Below are positions 52,155 through 60,346 of a stretch of DNA of 64,000 nucleotides, one piece after another. Within the stretch, counting starts at the first letter, position 1. Each line of letters starts with the position of its first letter. The notes beneath the pieces were generated by a model. The model had not been told where the DNA came from. It made no database searches and worked only from the letters and a program-made list of their open reading frames with translations. Source of the DNA: Pseudomonas fluorescens (GTDB lineage Bacteria; Pseudomonadota; Gammaproteobacteria; Pseudomonadales; Pseudomonadaceae); the NCBI RefSeq assembly GCF_018614655.1, contig NZ_JAGGOG010000011.1, positions 62,001 to 126,000 of the forward strand. The letters are read 5' to 3'. A program made the position numbers and the translations under genes.

Positions 52155-52927
52155 GCGTTCTTGATCTGCCCTCCCTGCGCAAACAAAAAATCCTGCTGCT
52201 GCTGGAACGCGACGGGAAAGTCATGGCCTCGGAACTGGTAGACCATTTTGCCGTGTCCCAAGACACCATCCGCCGCGACCTTGGCGAACTGGCCGCCGCC
52301 GGGCTGTTGCAACGGGTACACGGCGGCGCGCTCCCGCGCCCCAAGGACACGGGCAAGGATTACTTCACCCGTGTCGGCGAAACCAGCGAGGTAAAAAGAC
52401 ACCTGGCTCAACTCGCGGCCCAGCGGGCGCAAGACGGCCAGATCGTGTTGTTCGACTCCGGTACCACCACCTTGCGGATCGCCCAATCACTGCCCCACAG
52501 CCTCCATCTGACGGCAGTGACCCACTCGCCGCTGATCGCCGTTGCCCTCGCGGAACACCCGCATATCAAGGTGATTCTGGCTGGCGGCCAACTCAATCCC
52601 GCGACGATGTCCGCGACCGGCCATGAAGCCATACGGCTGATCCAGGGGATCAAGGCCGACCTGCTGTTTACCGGAGTTTGCGCCTTGCACCCGCAGATCG
52701 GCATCAGCTCACAGCACTACGATGAAGTGGCGGTCAAGCAGGTCATGCTCGACAGTGCGTCCCAGGTCGTGGCCGTCACCCTGGGGGACAAACTCGGCGC
52801 CGTGGAACCTTTTGTCGTCGCGCCTTGCACGCGTATTCACACGCTGATCACCGAGCAGTCGATGGATGGCGCCAGCGTGGACAGTTATCGGCGGATGGGG
52901 ATCGAAGTGATCCAGGCGGATGCCTGA
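52148..52927 (+). CDS. DeoR family transcriptional regulator
   Basis: A 259-residue repressor. The N-terminal helix-turn-helix is HFAVSQDTIRRDLGELAAAG followed by LLQRVHGGALPR, the DeoR signature. The C-terminal sensor domain has the sugar-phosphate-binding pattern DSGTTTLRIAQSLP and a later VAVTLGDKLGAVEPF. No obvious target operon lies beside it: a fragment of a DJ-1/PfpI gene follows directly. The ATG at 52148 is within an AACATGCATA repeat. Confidence 0.9.
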   Translation: MHSVLDLPSLRKQKILLLLERDGKVMASELVDHFAVSQDTIRRDLGELAAAGLLQRVHGGALPRPKDTGKDYFTRVGETSEVKRHLAQLAAQRAQDGQIVLFDSGTTTLRIAQSLPHSLHLTAVTHSPLIAVALAEHPHIKVILAGGQLNPATMSATGHEAIRLIQGIKADLLFTGVCALHPQIGISSQHYDEVAVKQVMLDSASQVVAVTLGDKLGAVEPFVVAPCTRIHTLITEQSMDGASVDSYRRMGIEVIQADA

Positions 52928-52929
52928 GT

Positions 52930-53010
52930 GGCTGGACCCTGATCACCTCACGTACACCGGATGATTTGCCGGCGTTCAACGAGGCGATCGTCAAGGCCCT
53001 GGCTGCTTGA
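52930..53010 (+). pseudogene. C-terminal fragment of a DJ-1/PfpI-family protein
   Basis: Twenty-six codons GWTLITSRTPDDLPAFNEAI, then VKALAA before a TGA, beginning 3 bases after the DeoR stop codon. The LTSRTPDDLPAFNxA ending is characteristic of DJ-1/PfpI (class I glutamine amidotransferase-like) proteins. The nucleophile elbow and the rest of the domain are absent, so this is a remnant. Confidence 0.7.
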
Positions 53011-53069
53011 GCATAGGTATCTATGCAACTTCGAAGATTGGCTTCCTGCCTCGAGTTTCAGATAACACC

Positions 53070-53100
53070 GGCTACAGGGCCGTGTCGAACACCTGTAGCC
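53070..53100. terminator. Inverted repeat downstream of the PLD-N protein gene
   Basis: GGCTACAGG and CCTGTAGCC form a 9-bp stem with a 13-base loop. It ends 19 bases beyond the stop codon of the minus-strand PLD-N gene. Each arm contains the GTAG foot typical of pseudomonad REPs. It has no T-tract. Confidence 0.45.
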
Positions 53101-53118
53101 GCTGGGGCCAGTTCGGGC

Positions 53119-53325
53119 TCAGTCCTTGCCGGGCTCGGGAGACGAGGCGCTCTTGCCGATGAGCACCCAGAGGATCATTCCCAGCAGCGGCATGAAAATA
53201 ATCAGCACCAGCCACAGCCCCTTGTTTTCCCAGCGTATGCCGCTGCGCAGCACGTTATTGATTGCCCACAGTTCCAGCAGCACCAGCAGCACCGCCAAGC
53301 CAATCCAGACGTATTCTATTTGCAT
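53119..53325 (-). CDS. PLD-nuclease N-terminal-domain small membrane protein
   Basis: A 68-residue protein with two hydrophobic helices (about residues 5-27 and 36-58), joined by a short loop RSGIRWENKGLW, and ending in a charged tail. The pattern fits the PLDc_N family, which resembles the membrane anchor of cardiolipin synthases but lacks the catalytic domain. A strong AGGAGGT ribosome site lies six bases before the ATG. Function unknown. Confidence 0.8.
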   Translation of the reverse strand: MQIEYVWIGLAVLLVLLELWAINNVLRSGIRWENKGLWLVLIIFMPLLGMILWVLIGKSASSPEPGKD

Positions 53326-53520
53326 GATTTACCTCCTGAGGTCTCATGCATTTGGTCAAGGCGTAGGCGTGAGGGTTCATTAAAAAATCGACGCAAGGCT
53401 GATATCGCCAGACTGCAGCCCGTCATCCCGGGCACGATCAAACTGCTCGCGCCCAGGCCTGACAGCGCCTATGCCACCGAGGGCGGCACCTCTTGAAAGT
53501 CGTGGCCTATCGTCACAACC

Positions 53521-54084
53521 TCAAGGCACCGCTAACCAGCGTCTGAATCCACGCTTGCCGGGCAACGGGCACCACGCAAAATCCCAAGGCAGTGGCGCCA
53601 GCTCCTCGTCCAATAACACCGCGCTGCATCCTGCGTCCTTCCAGTCGACGACCCGGATGGGGGCCCCTTGCCAGGCCAGCACCACCCCTTGAGCCTGGCT
53701 GTCGTCAGTGTTGATCCAGCGCGCGGCGGCAGCGGTCATGAACGCTTCAATCGTCTCTTCATCGATCTGTTCTCGATACCGCGAACTCAGCAACCAACGA
53801 CAGATACTCAAGTGGTAGGTCCAATTCTGCGGCGGACGGTTTCGGTAGGCCCAGGTCATGAAACTGCGAAACAGGTTCAAGCCCTCCGGCGGATCGAGCT
53901 TGAGCAACCCCGGACAGACGTCGAACAAGGTATGCCAGTAAGGCAATAACCGGGCATCCAGATGTACAAAACAACGGGAGTTGCTCGGGTAGTCAGGGAA
54001 CGGTAGCAGCACGTCGCCGCGCGGCTGGCTGCGGGAGGTCTTGCTGACCAGACGCGCCGCGCCTGAAGGCAGAAGATAGGCCAT
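53521..54084 (-). CDS. Hypothetical protein, 187 residues
   Basis: I do not recognise this protein. It has no signal peptide or membrane span, is rich in tryptophan and arginine (FRSFMTWAYRNRPPQNWTYH is notable), and contains an acidic patch EQIDEETIEAFM in the middle. It ends LPGKRGFRRWLAVP. A start at 54084 (MAYLL) has GAG eight bases upstream; a GTG three codons earlier is possible. The 195 bases between it and the PLD-N gene carry nothing I can identify. Confidence 0.55.
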   Translation of the reverse strand: MAYLLPSGAARLVSKTSRSQPRGDVLLPFPDYPSNSRCFVHLDARLLPYWHTLFDVCPGLLKLDPPEGLNLFRSFMTWAYRNRPPQNWTYHLSICRWLLSSRYREQIDEETIEAFMTAAAARWINTDDSQAQGVVLAWQGAPIRVVDWKDAGCSAVLLDEELAPLPWDFAWCPLPGKRGFRRWLAVP

Positions 54085-54178
54085 GGAACACACTCATACT
54101 CGTGACGATTGACGCTGGCCGCCAATAACGGCGCAGCGCACAGCAGGCGCCCTGATCACAGGACGCCACGGGCACGCG

Positions 54179-54562
54179 TCAGAATGCCGGGGAGGCGCGA
54201 GGGTTGGCGGAAGGCCAGAGGTATCGGGGAGGTGTCTTGTTGCGCTGTTCATGACCGGGGCGCGGCGCTTGCCCAAGGCTCAGCAGCCAGGCCAGGCAAA
54301 ACAGGTAGACGATCGCCAGGGTCACGGCCGAACAGACCGGGCAGGCGAAGAAGTTCGACCAACTGCTGGCCATCGGGCTGCCAAGGTCGCTGTCCGAAGC
54401 CGGCGCCTTGCTGCCCAATGCCGAGCAAAACTGCCCGCCCAGACCATTGAGCTCCAGGCCCATCATCTGCCCATGCCCCAAACCGCAGACGAACACATTG
54501 AACAGGACGCAGAAATACAAGGTCCAGGCAATGAGCGAACGGTCCGGGCGGGTCAGTTTCAT
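54179..54562 (-). CDS. DUF2946 family protein
   Basis: A 127-residue protein with two hydrophobic segments and the family pattern, including FFACPVCSAVTLA (a CxxC pair near residue 75) and an early GLGHGQMMGL. DUF2946 genes are often found near copper or TonB genes, and this one is divergent from the copper-delivery genes. No function is established. The ribosome site is weak. Confidence 0.72.
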   Translation of the reverse strand: MKLTRPDRSLIAWTLYFCVLFNVFVCGLGHGQMMGLELNGLGGQFCSALGSKAPASDSDLGSPMASSWSNFFACPVCSAVTLAIVYLFCLAWLLSLGQAPRPGHEQRNKTPPRYLWPSANPRASPAF

Positions 54563-54742
54563 GGCGGCGACTTTAACACCGAATATCCGGACGGATGAAG
54601 CCCTGCCCGCCCTGCGGCAGAACGTCGCAGATTACGTAGGGCGGCCAGGGTTGGTAGAATGGGCGCCCTCCTCGTTCACTCCTTTTCAAAGCCTGATTGA
54701 TACGTTTCGCAGGACCCAGGCGCTTCACAGGATGCACCGTTG

Positions 54743-55348
54743 ATGAGTACGTTATTCACCCGCCGCAAAGTCATCCAGGGCATGGGCCTGTTGGGCCTTG
54801 GCCTGCTGAGCGGCTGTGACAACAGCCCCAGACTGAACTTCAAGTACGGCAAGGATCTGAGCGACAAGATCATGGGCCGTACCTTCAGGCTCAAGAACAC
54901 CGAGGGCGAATCCGTCACCCTCAGCTCCTTCCGTGGCTTGATGCCCGTGGTGTTCTTCGGCTTCACCCAATGCCCGGCCGTCTGCCCCACCACGCTTGCC
55001 CGGATGGCCCAGGCCAAGAAGCTGATGGGTCGCGACGGCGAGATCATGCAGGTGATCTTCATCACACTGGACCCGGAGCGGGACACACCCAAGGTGCTCG
55101 ACGCCTACGTCAAGGCCTTCGACCCCAGCTTCGAAGCGCTGTACGGCACCCCGGAAGAAATCGCCGTGGCCGCCAAGGAGTTCGGGATCTTTTATGAAAA
55201 GATTCCCGCCGGAGACAGCTACACCCTGTCCCACACCGCCACCAGTTTTGTGTTCGACACCCGCGGCAACCTGCGCCTGGGCCTGTCGGCATCCCTTAAC
55301 GCCAAAGAGTGCGCAGAAGACCTGCTCACCGTTATGGAGGTCTGCTAA
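54743..55348 (+). CDS. SCO1/SenC family copper chaperone lipoprotein
   Basis: A 201-residue thioredoxin-fold protein that helps load the CuA or CuB site of cytochrome c oxidase. An RRK near the N-terminus and lipobox LLSGC (Cys25) anchor it outside the inner membrane. The copper ligands are CPAVC (Cys77, Cys81) and a His in TLSHTATSF. AGGA lies ten bases before the ATG. It overlaps the next gene by one base (TAATG), so the two are coupled. Confidence 0.92.
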   Translation: MSTLFTRRKVIQGMGLLGLGLLSGCDNSPRLNFKYGKDLSDKIMGRTFRLKNTEGESVTLSSFRGLMPVVFFGFTQCPAVCPTTLARMAQAKKLMGRDGEIMQVIFITLDPERDTPKVLDAYVKAFDPSFEALYGTPEEIAVAAKEFGIFYEKIPAGDSYTLSHTATSFVFDTRGNLRLGLSASLNAKECAEDLLTVMEVC

Positions 55349-55824
55349 TGACTGCCGTTCAAACCCTCAAGCGCATCGCCCTCGGCCTTTCCCTGCTGGG
55401 CCTCGCCGCTCACGCCAGCGCCCAGGCCCTGGTCAGCGATGCCTGGGTGCGCGCCACCGTACCGGGGCAGCCGTCCAGCGGTGCATTCATGACCGTCACG
55501 GCGGACAGCGACAGCAAGTTGCTCAGCGTGGCGTCGCCAGTGGCCAAGACCGTGCAGATCCACGAAATGAGCATGAAGGATGACGTGATGCGCATGGGCC
55601 CGGTGGACTTCGTCGCGCTGCCCGCCGGTAAAGCCGTGAAGCTCGACCCTGAGGGCTACCACGTGATGCTGATCGACCTGACCGGCCAGATCAAGGAAGG
55701 CGATCAGGTGCCGCTGATTCTGACCGTGGAAAACGCCAAGGGCGAAAAACAGACCCTCGAAATCAAGGCCCCGGCCCGTGCGTTGAACGGCATGGACCAC
55801 ATGGACCACAGCAAGATGCATTGA
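55348..55824 (+). CDS. PCuAC periplasmic Cu(I) chaperone
   Basis: A 158-residue exported cupredoxin-like protein (signal ending HASA). The copper site matches the PCuAC pattern H-x10-M-x21-H-x-M: HEMSMKDDVMRM followed by YHVMLIDL. The C-terminus carries a His/Met-rich tail (MDHMDHSKMH) which may bind extra copper. GGAGG is seven bases before the ATG. Together with the SCO gene it delivers copper to cytochrome oxidase. Confidence 0.92.
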   Translation: MTAVQTLKRIALGLSLLGLAAHASAQALVSDAWVRATVPGQPSSGAFMTVTADSDSKLLSVASPVAKTVQIHEMSMKDDVMRMGPVDFVALPAGKAVKLDPEGYHVMLIDLTGQIKEGDQVPLILTVENAKGEKQTLEIKAPARALNGMDHMDHSKMH

Positions 55825-55837
55825 TGTGCGGTGATGG

Positions 55838-55867
55838 CGCTTGCCCGCTCGCCACAGAGGGCAAGCG
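55838..55867. terminator. REP hairpin after the copper-chaperone genes
   Basis: CGCTTGCCC and GGGCAAGCG form a perfect 9-bp stem with a 12-base loop containing CGCCAC, 14 bases after the PCuAC stop. It shares the CGCTTGCCC-type arms with the GTGG REP family and probably marks the end of the chaperone transcript. Confidence 0.55.
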
Positions 55868-55940
55868 ACATACTTAGAACGTCTGCTATCAACACTTTCT
55901 ATATATTTTCAATCTATAAACCAACTCGTTAGCCTGCTCA

Positions 55941-55972
55941 GGCCGGATGCGTCTCCCTGTCGCCGTCCGGCC
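55941..55972 (+). promoter_or_regulatory. Hairpin in the oprD leader
   Basis: GGCCGGA and TCCGGCC form a 7-bp stem around an 18-base loop, 40 bases before the oprD start codon. The AT-rich stretch just upstream (TCTATATATTTTC and following) is a plausible promoter. No known operator was recognised. Confidence 0.35.
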
Positions 55973-56012
55973 ACACAATTCTAAAAATAAGCAGCAGACA
56001 ACGGGAATAACA

Positions 56013-57260
56013 ATGAATAAATCCCCCCTTGCCTTGGGCCTGACTTCGGCCACCCTCGGTTTGACCCTCGCCTTCCCCTCCTTCGCCAAAGCTGATTTTT
56101 TTGAAGACAGCAAGGCCGACCTGGAATTTCGCAACTTCTACTTCAACAGCGATTACCGTCAGGACGGCGCCAGCCAATCCAAGCGTGATGAGTGGGCCCA
56201 AGGGCTGATTCTTAACTATCAGTCGGGGTTTACCGAAGGCCTTGTGGGATTTGGTGTGGATGCCATCGGCTTGCTGGGCCTCAAGCTGGATTCGAGCCCT
56301 GACCGACAAAACACCGGCTTGTTGCCCGTCGGTGATGACAAGGCACCCGACAGCTACAGCCGCATGGGAGCCACGGCCAAGGCGCGGATCTCCAAGAGCG
56401 TGCTGAAAGTCGGAACCTTGATCCCCAGGCTGCCCACCGTTTTGCCCAATGACGGGCGCCTGCTGCCCCAAACCTTTCGCGGCACCCAACTGACCAGCCA
56501 AGACATTACCGACCTGACCTTCGACGCCGGGCGCCTGACCAGCAACACCCTGCGCAATGTCAGTGGCCACGACGACATCGAGGTTACCGGCAAAGGCATC
56601 AAGGGTGCCGTGCCCAGCGACCAATTCGACTTCGCCAGCGCCAACTACAAATGGACCAAGAACCTGGCCACCGGGTACCACTACGCCAACCTGGAAAACA
56701 ACTACAAGCAGCACATCTTCAACCTGGTACACACCCTGCCCCTGGGCAACACCCAGTCATTCAAGACCGACCTGCGTTATGCCGACTCCAGCAAGGCCGG
56801 CAACACCAACGTCGACAACCAGGCCTTTGGCGCACGCTTCACCTACAGCATCCAGGGCCACTCGCTCGGTGCGGCCTACCAACGCATGAAAGGCACCACG
56901 GGTTTCCCGCATCTGGACGGTACCGACTCCTACCTTGTCAACTACGTGATGATCTCGCCGGACTTCGCCAACCCCGAAGAAAAGTCCTGGCAAGCCCGCT
57001 ACGACTACGACTTCGCCGCCATTGGTCTGCCCGGCCTGACCTTCATGACCCGCTATCTCAAGGGCAACAACTTCGAGCGCAGCCGAGGCGTGGAAGGCAC
57101 CGAATGGGAGCGCAACACAGACATTGGCTACGTGTTCCAGAGCGGCGCACTGAAGAACCTCGAGGTGAAATGGCGCAATGGCACCTACCGCAGCAACGGC
57201 TCCGGTAGCGACATCGACCAGAACCGCTTCATCGTCAGCTACACCCTGCCCCTGCTTTAA
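56013..57260 (+). CDS. OprD family outer-membrane porin
   Basis: A 415-residue substrate-specific porin. The signal peptide (MNKSPLALGLTSATLGLTLA, cleavage near FAKA) is followed by the OprD start DFFEDSKADLEFRNFYFNSD and the barrel with YHYANLENNYKQH. The final FIVSYTLPLL closes the barrel. OprD proteins pass basic amino acids, carboxylates or aromatic acids. Its partner is the lyase 19 bases downstream, so the channel probably admits that enzyme's substrate (inference). Confidence 0.93.
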   Translation: MNKSPLALGLTSATLGLTLAFPSFAKADFFEDSKADLEFRNFYFNSDYRQDGASQSKRDEWAQGLILNYQSGFTEGLVGFGVDAIGLLGLKLDSSPDRQNTGLLPVGDDKAPDSYSRMGATAKARISKSVLKVGTLIPRLPTVLPNDGRLLPQTFRGTQLTSQDITDLTFDAGRLTSNTLRNVSGHDDIEVTGKGIKGAVPSDQFDFASANYKWTKNLATGYHYANLENNYKQHIFNLVHTLPLGNTQSFKTDLRYADSSKAGNTNVDNQAFGARFTYSIQGHSLGAAYQRMKGTTGFPHLDGTDSYLVNYVMISPDFANPEEKSWQARYDYDFAAIGLPGLTFMTRYLKGNNFERSRGVEGTEWERNTDIGYVFQSGALKNLEVKWRNGTYRSNGSGSDIDQNRFIVSYTLPLL

Positions 57261-57279
57261 TTTTTCCGGAGCATTGCCC

Positions 57280-58890
57280 ATGAATACCAAGAAAAGCCTG
57301 GTTCACCTGGCAGTGGCGTTCGCCCTGTTCAGTACTTACGGCGCCTATGCCACCGACACCGGCGAGTTACCTTGCAACACCACCGAACAATGCGCGGCCC
57401 AGGCGGCAAAAGTCGGTGCGTCAGTGGACACCTCGCAGTCCCCGCGCAAAGCCAAGGGCGACCCGACACAAACCCAGTTCGCCTGGCTCAACCGCATCAA
57501 CAAAGCCTCGATCGTGATGCTCACCGAAGAAGGCATCGTCAAGCCGGACATGGGCCAGAAGATCGCCGGCGGCGTACGCTACGCCATCGATCAGGCCGAC
57601 CAGTCGGGGGGCAAACGCCCCAGCGATGTGCTGCAACTGGAAAAGATCATGACCGACAAGATCGGTCCCGAAGCCTCGCTGATCCACTCCGGCCGCAGTC
57701 GGCAGGACATGCTCGCGACCTTCCGCCTGGCCAAACTACGCACCCAGGTACTGGCCTACAGCGACGCATTGAACGCTACACGCCAACGTATCCTGGCCAT
57801 CGCGCAGAAGAACGTCGACACCCTGGTGCCGGCCTACACCAACGGCGTGCAGGCCATGCCCATCAGCTACGCCCATTACCTGCTGGCGTACGAGGCGGCA
57901 TTTGATCGGGACGGCCAGCGCATTCGCGAACTCTATACGCGCCTCAACCTGAGCCCGATGGGCACGGCGGTACTGGCAAACTCCGCGTATCCCCTCAACC
58001 GTGAACGCCTGGCCGAGCTACTGGGCTTTGATGGCGTGCGGGAAAACTCCCTGGATTCCAGCCAGGTGTCCACCTATGACATCCCGATTGAAGCGGCGAA
58101 CCTGGCGGCCTCCTCGGCCATTCGCATCGGCGCCATGATTGGCGATATCCATACCCAATACCACCAGATCCGCCCCTGGTTGCTGCTGGATGAAGAGTCC
58201 ACCTACACCAGCAGCGCCATGCCGCAAAAGCGCAACCCGGGGCTGTTGATGCGCACTCGCGAGTCGGCATCGGATGTGGTTGGGCTGGCCCAGACCGTAA
58301 CCTTGCGCGCCCATAACGTCACCACCGGCATGACCGACTACAAGTTCGCCTTTGATTCATTGGGTCTGTTCCAATCCACGGGCGAGATGTTCACGAGCAT
58401 GGACGCTGTGCTCGACGCGCTGCAAATCAACCCGCAGCGGGCGCTGGAAGAACTGGAGTCGGAATGGACCACCTCGATGGAGCTGGCCGACACCCTGGAG
58501 CGCCAGTTCAAGGTGCCGTTCCGGATTGGCCATAGCTTTGCTTCGCTGATCGTCACCGAAGCCCGCAGCAATGGCACCACCCCGAAAACCTTCCCGTACG
58601 CCGATGCGCAAAAGCTATATCGCCAGGCAGCGGACAAGTACAAGTGGACGCCCAATACCTTGCCACTGGATGAGGCCGGTTTGCGTGCGGCGCTGTCGCC
58701 GACCAATATGGTCAAGACTCGCAAAGGCACGGGTGGACCACAGCCGGAAGAGGTCAAGCGGATGTTGGCTGAAGCGCACAAATCGTTGACGGCTGATCAG
58801 AAGTGGCTGACGGAACGCCGTGACAAGCTGAAAAGCGCAGAAGGTAACCTGGACAAGGCTTTCGACAAATTGGCAAATAGCAAAGGCTGA
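57280..58890 (+). CDS. Secreted lyase of the argininosuccinate lyase/aspartase superfamily
   Basis: A 536-residue enzyme with a signal peptide (MNTKKSLVHLAVAFALFSTY, cleaved near Ala24) and two N-terminal cysteines (32, 38), so it acts in the periplasm. The superfamily signature SSAMPQKRNPG (Ser312, Met314, Lys317, Asn319) is present, as is SLIHSGRSRQDM (His136, Arg139). The THLQ region, however, reads YTNGVQAMP with Asn188 in place of His. The fold should cleave C-N or C-O bonds to give fumarate or a related acid. An exported member is unusual. GGAG is eight bases upstream. Substrate unknown. Confidence 0.88.
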   Translation: MNTKKSLVHLAVAFALFSTYGAYATDTGELPCNTTEQCAAQAAKVGASVDTSQSPRKAKGDPTQTQFAWLNRINKASIVMLTEEGIVKPDMGQKIAGGVRYAIDQADQSGGKRPSDVLQLEKIMTDKIGPEASLIHSGRSRQDMLATFRLAKLRTQVLAYSDALNATRQRILAIAQKNVDTLVPAYTNGVQAMPISYAHYLLAYEAAFDRDGQRIRELYTRLNLSPMGTAVLANSAYPLNRERLAELLGFDGVRENSLDSSQVSTYDIPIEAANLAASSAIRIGAMIGDIHTQYHQIRPWLLLDEESTYTSSAMPQKRNPGLLMRTRESASDVVGLAQTVTLRAHNVTTGMTDYKFAFDSLGLFQSTGEMFTSMDAVLDALQINPQRALEELESEWTTSMELADTLERQFKVPFRIGHSFASLIVTEARSNGTTPKTFPYADAQKLYRQAADKYKWTPNTLPLDEAGLRAALSPTNMVKTRKGTGGPQPEEVKRMLAEAHKSLTADQKWLTERRDKLKSAEGNLDKAFDKLANSKG

Positions 58891-58905
58891 TACACGATGG
58901 CCGTG

Positions 58906-59005
58906 GTAGCCGCTGTCGGGGCACGAGGCTGCGATGCGGTCCGCAGGACCGCCGCAGGGGGCCGCTGCGCAGCCCATCGCAGCCTCGTGCCTCGGCAGCG
59001 ACTAC
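58906..59005. repeat. REPIN (GTAG family), second copy
   Basis: The left arm GTAGCCGCTGTCGGGGCACG and the right arm TCGGCAGCGACTAC are imperfect inverse complements and each continue into AGGCTGCGA-type sequence. It is of the same family as 20169-20283. The right arm's GTAG supplies the stop codon of the minus-strand symporter gene (59002-59004). Confidence 0.85.
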
Positions 59006-60228
59006 AACTCCCGCTCCAGGACCTGATGATCCAAGGCCTTCTGCCAACTGCATATCGCCAGGCAGGCCACACAATTACCCAACACATTGGTCAAGGAACG
59101 GCACTTCATCAACCGTTCCACACCCAGCAGCAGCCCCACACCCTCCAACGGGATCCACTGCAGAATGTTCAAGGTCGCAATCAAGGTAAACAACGCAGAG
59201 CCCGCCACGCTGGTAGACCCCAATGAGGTAACCAGGCAAATCAGCAACACGGCCAGCAGCTCCGGCGCGGTGATACTCACGCCGGCCAAATGGGCCAAAA
59301 ACATGATGGCTGTGGTCAGATAAATATGGCTGCCGGTTAAATTGAAGCTATAGCCGGTCGTCAGTACCAAGCGTACTAACTGACGATCACACCCCAGCGT
59401 CTCAAGTTTGCCAACAAATCCCGGAAGTGCCGCGACCGATGAGCCCGTAAACGCCACCAACAACAACTCTTCCTTCAAATAAACGATCAACCTGGACAAT
59501 CGAAATCCCGCCGCCCGCGCGACCCCCGCAAACACCAAAACAACAAATAATGCACAGGCCATATAAACAACAACAATAAACTTCAGCAACGGCAAAACCG
59601 AACTCATGCCATATTTACCGATAACAAAAGCCATCGCCCCAAATGCCGCCAACGGGGCGAACTTCAAGATAACGTGCAGCAGCCGAAAGAACACCGTCAA
59701 GGTCGACTCCAGCCAGGCCAGGCAACGGTTGCTGCCTTTTATCCCACGACCGAGCAACAACCCGCAAAACGCCGCAGCGACCATCACCTGCAACACCAGG
59801 CTATGGACAAACACCCCATAAACACTGGTTAAAACCGACATCAGCGAAAGCTCTTGCACAAGCATTCCCGAGATGTGCGTCGACCCTGGCAGGCCAAGAC
59901 CCAGGGACGCCACTTCGGGCTGATCAAGACCGAAGACTGAGCCGGCAACCAATCCCATCATCAGCGCACACAGCGACATCAGCTGGAAATACAGCACTAT
60001 CCGGCCCACTACGCGACTGTGTTTTTGTTCACGCTGAATACCGGCAATGCCACTAGTAACCAATACAAATAATAGAAAGGGCATCAACAAACCGACCAAC
60101 TTTATAAAGCCGTCGCTGAGCAGCTTCATATCAATCGCCACCTCTGGATAGACCAGCCCCAATATCATCCCAAGAGCAATGGCAGCCAGGATTGGCATGC
60201 TCGCATTCCTGGCAGATCGGGTTGACAT
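59002..60228 (-). CDS. DAACS family dicarboxylate symporter, divergent
   Basis: A 408-residue member of the dicarboxylate/amino acid:cation symporter family, with about eight spans and the two re-entrant hairpins: EELLLVAFTGSSVAALPGF (hairpin 1) and a C-terminal RSLTNVLGNCVA region. The NMDGT-like segment is NLTGSH, with Thr298 where Asp is normally found (59335-59337). DctA-type relatives import C4-dicarboxylates such as fumarate. GAGG is seven bases before the ATG at 60228. The stop codon lies in a REPIN. Confidence 0.85.
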   Translation of the reverse strand: MSTRSARNASMPILAAIALGMILGLVYPEVAIDMKLLSDGFIKLVGLLMPFLLFVLVTSGIAGIQREQKHSRVVGRIVLYFQLMSLCALMMGLVAGSVFGLDQPEVASLGLGLPGSTHISGMLVQELSLMSVLTSVYGVFVHSLVLQVMVAAAFCGLLLGRGIKGSNRCLAWLESTLTVFFRLLHVILKFAPLAAFGAMAFVIGKYGMSSVLPLLKFIVVVYMACALFVVLVFAGVARAAGFRLSRLIVYLKEELLLVAFTGSSVAALPGFVGKLETLGCDRQLVRLVLTTGYSFNLTGSHIYLTTAIMFLAHLAGVSITAPELLAVLLICLVTSLGSTSVAGSALFTLIATLNILQWIPLEGVGLLLGVERLMKCRSLTNVLGNCVACLAICSWQKALDHQVLEREL

Positions 60229-60264
60229 CGGCATTCCTCAGTCTTTTTATTTATTGTTATTGTC

Positions 60265-60294
60265 GTGACCCAGTACTTTCGGCATATTGGTCAC
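60265..60294. promoter_or_regulatory. Candidate regulatory inverted repeat between symporter and LysR genes
   Basis: GTGACC and GGTCAC flank an 18-base interval in the divergent gap. LysR boxes commonly have shorter spacing, so this is tentative. The gap also holds AT-rich segments suitable for promoters on both strands. Confidence 0.3.
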
Positions 60295-60346
60295 CAAGGC
60301 GCACCCAGGCCACAAATAATAAAGTCTTGCCACGGGATATACCACC

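Noticed and set aside
58906..59005. Intrinsic terminator of the lyase gene
   Set aside because: The inverted repeat has long REP-type arms and no T-tract; a REPIN is a better description, though it may still end transcription.
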